Below, in pieces: positions 59,639 to 64,000 of a stretch of 64,000 nt of DNA (within the stretch, counting starts at the first letter, position 1; every line of letters begins with the position of its first letter). Under the pieces are notes generated by a model. It was not told the origin of the DNA. It made no database searches and saw nothing but the letters and a program-made list of their open reading frames with translations. A program made the translations under genes and the position numbers. The stretch covers positions 1 through 64,000 of the forward strand of contig SVOI01000008.1 of assembly GCA_015066465.1 (NCBI GenBank), read 5' to 3'. This DNA comes from Oscillospiraceae bacterium. Its GTDB lineage: Bacteria > Bacillota > Clostridia > Oscillospirales > Acutalibacteraceae.

Positions 59639-60121
59639 CTAATTATTACTTAAAATTATTCTTTCGATTTCAACACAGACAGAAAAAATTTTTTCTGTTA
59701 CTCCTTTTAAAACGCCAAAACTTTTAAATTCGAATTCATAGTTAATAATAGATATCAAGAGATTTTGAGCGCATTTTTTATTCTCTCTTATTAATCTTAA
59801 AAGTTTTTTAGGCGTTTTAAAGTTCTTTAACTCTGAAAAAACTATTACATTATCCTTTAATAAACTGCATATTTCTTCTAAAAAAATTTTTTCTTTAGAT
59901 TTTAAAAGGCTAAAGGAACAAATCTCTAAAAATTCTTCCTCGAGCCTTTTTTGTAATATAAAAATATCTTCTCTTTCTATTGGTGAAATAAATTCACTAA
60001 GCAAATTATTATAAATTTCTTCTTGTAAAGAATTAAAATCAACTTTTTCTTTACTTATTGACTGGTTATTTAATATTTTACAAAACATCTCATAATTTAA
60101 AGACGATAAATTTTTTAACAT
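59639..60121 (-). CDS. PhoU/DUF47-like helical protein
   Basis: The 160-residue helical protein contains FISPIEREDIFILQKRLEEE, very like the TPIDREDI motif of DUF47 proteins that accompany Pit-type phosphate transporters. The rest is diverged and rich in Lys, Glu and Ile, with no membrane segment. No phosphate transporter gene is adjacent. It is 13 nt before pcrA. Assignment rests on one motif. Confidence 0.6.
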   Translation of the reverse strand: MLKNLSSLNYEMFCKILNNQSISKEKVDFNSLQEEIYNNLLSEFISPIEREDIFILQKRLEEEFLEICSFSLLKSKEKIFLEEICSLLKDNVIVFSELKNFKTPKKLLRLIRENKKCAQNLLISIINYEFEFKSFGVLKGVTEKIFSVCVEIERIILSNN

Positions 60122-60151
60122 CTCAAAGTAATTGATTTGTTTTATAACTAC

Positions 60152-60691
60152 TCACCTTTCAAAAAGTGATTTACCGTTACTATCAATAGCAACTGTAACA
60201 GGAAAATCTTTAATAGTTAAACGTTTTACTGATTCACAACCAAGGTCACTGAAAGCAATTACCTCGCAATTTGTAACTGCATTAGAATAAAGAGCGCCAG
60301 CGCCACCAACAGCGGCAAAATAAACTGCTTTATTTTTAACCATTGAAGAAACTACGTCTTCACTTCTGCCACCTTTACCAATCATAGTCTTTAAGCCATT
60401 ATCTAAAAGGAGTGGTGTAAACACATCCATTCGTGATGAGGTTGTAGGGCCAATACTACCAATAGCAAGGTTATTTTTTGCAGGGGTAGGCCCAGCATAA
60501 TAAATAATAGAATTTTGTAATTCAAAAGGCAATGGTTTATTTTCTTCTAACAAAGCAACTATTTTTTTATGTGCTGCATCACGTGCTGTATAAATAGTGC
60601 CACTTAAATAAACTCTGTCACCTTTTTCTAATTTTTCTACCCATTCATTTATATTGTCTGAATTTAAGTAATATTCTTTCAATTCACTCAA
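60152..60691 (-). CDS. class I fumarate hydratase, beta (C-terminal) subunit
   Basis: The 179-residue protein has the Fe-S hydrolyase beta fold with GDRVYLSGTIYTARDAAHKK, YYAGPTPA, GPTTSSRMD and GKGGRS. In two-subunit enzymes this partner works with the alpha subunit that holds the [4Fe-4S] cluster to convert fumarate and malate (or tartrate). No alpha subunit is next to it here, which is unusual. The start is TTG and overlaps the DivIVA-like gene by 8 nt. Confidence 0.9.
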   Translation of the reverse strand: MSELKEYYLNSDNINEWVEKLEKGDRVYLSGTIYTARDAAHKKIVALLEENKPLPFELQNSIIYYAGPTPAKNNLAIGSIGPTTSSRMDVFTPLLLDNGLKTMIGKGGRSEDVVSSMVKNKAVYFAAVGGAGALYSNAVTNCEVIAFSDLGCESVKRLTIKDFPVTVAIDSNGKSLFER

Positions 60692-61538
60692 CCGGCTTTG
60701 CTTTAACTTTAATTATAGGCTTATGCTCATCATTAAGCACTGTTTCATTGGTACGCTCAATTTCTTGTTCTATAACCTCTAAAACATCAACATCTGAGTC
60801 CGCAAATTCTTCATTTGAAGCAGTATTCTGAAGTCTTAATGGAGATGCTTCTAAATTATTAGAAATAAGAGCCTGAGCAGTTTTACTCATATTACCAGTG
60901 AGAAGATTGATTCTCATTTCAACTTCGCTTACTGCTTTAGTAAAGTTACGTGCAATTTCAGTAATACCACCTGAAAGCTCATCAATTTTTAAAGCAGTGT
61001 CGCCAATAGCGTCATAAACGTCTTTTCTAACAATTTCAGCCTTCTCTTCTGCTTCTTTAATAAGCTCATCTGAACGAAGACGAGCATCAAGCATAGCAGC
61101 ACCAACTTGTTGCTCCATAGCTTTTAACTTATCGCACTCAGTCTTAAGCTTTGCATTTTCAGCCTTTAAAACTGCTGCATCTTCTTCACTTAAAACAGGT
61201 TTATTTTTAAGCTCTGTAATTTCTTTATTAAGCTTTAAAATTTCAACGTTTAATTTTTCTTTATCTTCTGTAAGAGCGGTGTTAATTTCTCTTTCAACCT
61301 TTAAACGTTGTTCATCTTCATTATGCTTTTCTTCTGCTTTTGAAACTTTTTCTTCAGCTTCTTTTACCTTTTCTGATGCTTCATCAATTTCATTTTTCAA
61401 ATTATTATTGGCATCAGTTAATTCCTTACACTTGGTTTCAAGTGCCGCCTTTTCTGAAATAAGGTTATTTATGTAAGTCATAACCTCTTCTTTATTAAAA
61501 CCACCAAATGCTTTAGTTTTAAAAATAATATCATTTGC
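60684..61538 (-). CDS. DivIVA-like coiled-coil protein
   Basis: The ATG at 61538 with GGGGG 8 nt upstream gives about 284 residues. The N-terminus FKTKAFGGFNKEEVMTYINN is a DivIVA/GpsB-type membrane-binding domain, followed by a long Lys/Glu coiled coil (about 30-150), then DARLRSDELIKEAEEKA and an amphipathic region. Such proteins mark curved membrane and recruit division or wall factors; the exact role is not known. It is transcribed together with the fumarase subunit gene. Confidence 0.82.
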   Translation of the reverse strand, partial: ANDIIFKTKAFGGFNKEEVMTYINNLISEKAALETKCKELTDANNNLKNEIDEASEKVKEAEEKVSKAEEKHNEDEQRLKVEREINTALTEDKEKLNVEILKLNKEITELKNKPVLSEEDAAVLKAENAKLKTECDKLKAMEQQVGAAMLDARLRSDELIKEAEEKAEIVRKDVYDAIGDTALKIDELSGGITEIARNFTKAVSEVEMRINLLTGNMSKTAQALISNNLEASPLRLQNTASNEEFADSDVDVLEVIEQEIERTNETVLNDEHKPIIKVKAKPVE

Positions 61539-61647
61539 CATCAGGATAACCCCCATTCCGAAATATTTTAACATAATGTATATGAAAATGCAATCTATTT
61601 TTTAGTTTAGAGCTTACAAGTTGCTTATTCATTTAACAATTTAGTAA

Positions 61648-61676
61648 TTGAAATATCATACATATTGTTGTATAAT
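61648..61676 (+). promoter_or_regulatory. promoter of alpha/beta hydrolase gene
   Basis: TTGAAA and TATAAT are separated by 17 nt, 30 nt upstream of the ATG. Confidence 0.7.
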
Positions 61677-61706
61677 AGTAGCAACTAAATTATAAAGGGT
61701 GATTTT

Positions 61707-62630
61707 ATGAGTAAAAAGAATAAGCTTTTAAAGGTTGGTTTGGCTGCTGGTACTGTTTATGCAGTAAGTGGTGCTTTGTTTACTGGCTTTGTACTCACTC
61801 GTGCTCACAAGCAATTTTCAAAATTTGCTGATTGGGTTAAGGGTAACGAACCAGAACCACCTGCTGATACTTCTAAAACACAAGAAAAAGCTGACCATAT
61901 TGTTATAAAAAACAGAGATAACAAATCTATTCACGGATTTATGATTAAAAATCCCGTAGAGAGCGACAAGTGGGCAATTTTAATCCACGGCTTTAACTGT
62001 GAACCATTTTATATGGCAAACCTTGCTGAAAAATATTATGAATGGGGATATAATGTAATATTGCCGGCACTTCGTGGTCACGACCACAGTGAGCACAACG
62101 CCGTTTCTATGGGTTGGCTTGACAGACTTGATATGGTTGACTGGATAAATTATTTAGCAGGAATTCACCCTGAATGTCAGATTGTGCTTCACGGTATTTC
62201 TATGGGGGGTGCAACAGTTATGATGACAGTTGGTGAAGAATTACCAGAAAACGTTAAATGTGCTATAGAAGACTGTGGCTTTACAAGTGTATGGGATGAA
62301 TTTAAATATGAGCTTAAAAAGACTTATAAATTAAACGCCTTCCCTACCCTTTACGCTTCAAGTAATATTCACTCTATTTTTAAAGGTCATAGCTTAAAAC
62401 AAGCTTCATCTATTGAGCAGTTAAAGAAATCAAAGACACCGGTGCTTTTCATTCACGGTGAACAGGATGATTACGTGCCATTTGATATGTTGCAGAAAAA
62501 CTTTGATGCTTGTGCTTCTGAAAAAGATATGCTTGTAGTGCCAGATGCTACTCACGCTGACTCATATAAAGTTCACCCGGAACTTTATTGGAATAAAGTA
62601 GAAGAATTTACAAATAAATATATTAAATAA
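61707..62630 (+). CDS. alpha/beta hydrolase, membrane-anchored
   Basis: The 307-residue protein has an N-terminal hydrophobic segment (about 8-31), then the alpha/beta hydrolase core with LIHGFNCEP, PALRGHDHSEH, the nucleophile Ser165 in HGISMGG, Asp in GEQDDYVP and His in DATHADSY. It resembles the YqkD/BEM46 type. The substrate is unknown; anchoring suggests the active site faces the outside. It is a single-gene unit with its own promoter. Confidence 0.87.
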   Translation: MSKKNKLLKVGLAAGTVYAVSGALFTGFVLTRAHKQFSKFADWVKGNEPEPPADTSKTQEKADHIVIKNRDNKSIHGFMIKNPVESDKWAILIHGFNCEPFYMANLAEKYYEWGYNVILPALRGHDHSEHNAVSMGWLDRLDMVDWINYLAGIHPECQIVLHGISMGGATVMMTVGEELPENVKCAIEDCGFTSVWDEFKYELKKTYKLNAFPTLYASSNIHSIFKGHSLKQASSIEQLKKSKTPVLFIHGEQDDYVPFDMLQKNFDACASEKDMLVVPDATHADSYKVHPELYWNKVEEFTNKYIK

Positions 62631-62666
62631 TATAAATAATTGTATATAAATATTTGAGCTTTTCTA

Positions 62667-62695
62667 TTGAAATTTGACTTTAAATAGTGTAAAAT
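62667..62695 (+). promoter_or_regulatory. promoter of pckG
   Basis: TTGAAA and TAAAAT are separated by 17 nt, about 51 nt upstream of the ATG; AGGAGG lies at 62733-62738. Confidence 0.65.
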
Positions 62696-62746
62696 GTTAA
62701 ATGTATAAATTTGGTGAAAAACTAATTTTCACAGGAGGTATTTACA

Positions 62747-64000
62747 ATGTCCGCATTAACAACAAACAAAAGCGTTCTTTCTTGGATTGACGAGAAAGTT
62801 GAACTTGTAAAACCAGATAAAATTGTCTGGATTGATGGTTCACAAGAACAAATTGAAGAATTAAGAGCTACTGCTTGTTCAACAGGCGAACTTATTAAGC
62901 TCAACCAAGACCTTCTTCCTAACTGCTATCTTCACAGAACTGCAGTTAACGACGTTGCTCGTGTTGAAGGCCGTACTTTCATTTGTGCTCCTACTAAAGA
63001 AGCAGCAGGTCCTACAAACAACTGGATGGACCCTCAAGAAGCTTACACAATGCTTTATGATATAGCTCGTGACAGTTACAAAGGCAGAACAATGTACGTT
63101 ATTCCTTACTCAATGGGTCCTGTTGGCTCACCATTTGCAAAAATCGGTATTGAACTTACAGACTCAATCTACGTTGTTCTCAACATGGTTATTATGACAA
63201 GAGTTGGTAAGGCTGTTTTAGACGTTCTTGGCGACAGCAATGACTGGGTTCGTGGTCTCCACTGCCGTTGCTCTATTGATGAAGAAAAGAGATATATCTG
63301 CCAGTTCCCACAGGATAACACAATTATTTCAGTTAACTCAGGTTACGGCGGAAACGTTCTTCTTGGTAAAAAATGCTTTGCTCTTCGTATTGCTTCTTAC
63401 CAAGGTTGGAAAGAAGGCTGGCAAGCAGAGCATATGCTCATTCTTGGTATCCAGAATCCAAAGGGCGAAGTTAAATATATCTGTGCTGCTTTCCCATCAG
63501 CTTGCGGTAAAACAAACCTTGCTATGCTTATTCCACCAGAAAGCTACCAGAAAAAAGGCTACAAAGTATGGTGCGTTGGTGACGATATTGCTTGGATTAG
63601 AAAAGGTGCTGACGGAAGACTTTACGCTATTAACCCAGAAAATGGTTTCTTCGGCGTTGCTCCTGGTACTAACGAAAAATCTAACCCTAACGCTCTTGCA
63701 ACAACTAAAGAAGGTACAATCTTCACAAACGTTGCTCATAACCTTGACAATAACACAGTTTGGTGGGAAGGTCTCGATAAGAATCCTCCAGCAAATGCTG
63801 TTGAATGGAAAGGTAACCCTTGGAATGGTCAGACAAGCGAAGAAAAAGGTGCTCATCCAAACAGCCGTTTCACAGCACCTGCAGTTAACTGCCCATGCTT
63901 AAGCTCTGAATTTGAAAATCCTAACGGTGTGCCGATTTCAGCTATTGTATTCGGTGGCAGACGTGCAAAACTCGCTCCACTCGTTTACCAATCACGTGAC
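62747..64000 (+). CDS. pckG: phosphoenolpyruvate carboxykinase (GTP), 5' part
   Basis: The frame is open from the ATG at 62747 to the window edge, giving 418 codons of an enzyme usually about 600 residues long. It reads WIDGSQEQIEEL near the start, then YVIPYSMGPVGSP, and the family P-loop FPSACGKTNLAML, all of the GTP-dependent type (ATP enzymes have a different sequence). It interconverts oxaloacetate and PEP with GTP/GDP, in gluconeogenesis or, in anaerobes, in CO2-fixing PEP carboxylation. Codons are strongly biased, suggesting high expression. A strong AGGAGG site is present. The 3' end lies outside. Confidence 0.96.
   Translation, partial: MSALTTNKSVLSWIDEKVELVKPDKIVWIDGSQEQIEELRATACSTGELIKLNQDLLPNCYLHRTAVNDVARVEGRTFICAPTKEAAGPTNNWMDPQEAYTMLYDIARDSYKGRTMYVIPYSMGPVGSPFAKIGIELTDSIYVVLNMVIMTRVGKAVLDVLGDSNDWVRGLHCRCSIDEEKRYICQFPQDNTIISVNSGYGGNVLLGKKCFALRIASYQGWKEGWQAEHMLILGIQNPKGEVKYICAAFPSACGKTNLAMLIPPESYQKKGYKVWCVGDDIAWIRKGADGRLYAINPENGFFGVAPGTNEKSNPNALATTKEGTIFTNVAHNLDNNTVWWEGLDKNPPANAVEWKGNPWNGQTSEEKGAHPNSRFTAPAVNCPCLSSEFENPNGVPISAIVFGGRRAKLAPLVYQSRD

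Noticed and set aside
63228-63902. 224-codon plus-strand frame near the window end
   Set aside because: It is an alternate frame of pckG, whose own frame is open from 62747 to 64000 and carries the family motifs.

Overview
The window is AT-rich bacterial chromosome that looks like a spore-forming, low-GC Firmicute of the class Clostridia (probably a gut Oscillospiraceae/Ruminococcaceae-type anaerobe). The reasons are: AGGAGG-type ribosome sites with frequent TTG/GTG starts, spmA/spmB spore-maturation genes, a GTP-type PEP carboxykinase, class I fumarase, AgrA/AgrC-like signalling, many host/plant glycan hydrolases, and no sign of phage or large plasmid genes. Genus-level placement cannot be made from the sequence alone.

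Layout. 1-5 kb: tRNA-Leu, then a minus-strand run nrdR-rlmA-GH29 fucosidase-DUF5662-lipoprotein-SDR (probable EF-P modification reductase). 5-7 kb: small membrane protein, GNAT, an S23-type four-helix-bundle gene, tRNA-Lys, secG and a candidate plus-strand structured RNA. 7-18 kb: a divergent type IIA topoisomerase pair, spmAB, radC, metK, solo mazF, secreted LRR protein, GH13 glucosidase. 18-25 kb: a probable accessory island bounded by REP-like repeats, holding an AgrA/AgrC-like two-component system, a secreted four-cysteine peptide, three MacB/FtsX-like permease proteins and their ATPase. 25-30 kb: EEP-family phosphodiesterase, phosphohexomutase, methyltransferase, secreted LCAT-like hydrolase. 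30-36 kb: an operon of two TIR-domain proteins, an SPFH/zinc-ribbon protein and a membrane protein, interrupted by an S23 gene bounded by heptanucleotide repeats. 36-43 kb: M18 aminopeptidase, a Sua5-CoaE fusion, prfA, DUF951, an S1 protein, a ferredoxin-type aldo/keto reductase. 43-50 kb: GH36 galactosidase, SGNH esterase, a BlaR1/BlaI pair with two dyad operators. 50-64 kb: rqcH, nif3-like, ygjV, trmK, DUF1858, phosphoesterase, GH5, pcrA, DUF47-like, fumarase beta subunit, DivIVA-like protein, alpha/beta hydrolase and the 5' part of pckG, which runs off the end.

The most interesting items are: (1) the TIR/SPFH/zinc-ribbon cluster, in which both TIR domains keep the glutamate expected of NAD-cleaving TIRs; (2) a family of at least six elements bounded by inverted arrays of 7-bp units, most with a central hairpin, one of which carries an S23 gene and another of which lies beside one; (3) the peptide/two-component/split-ABC island; (4) the Sua5-CoaE fusion; (5) a candidate rod-shaped RNA upstream of secG. 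These are read from sequence only; no database search was possible.
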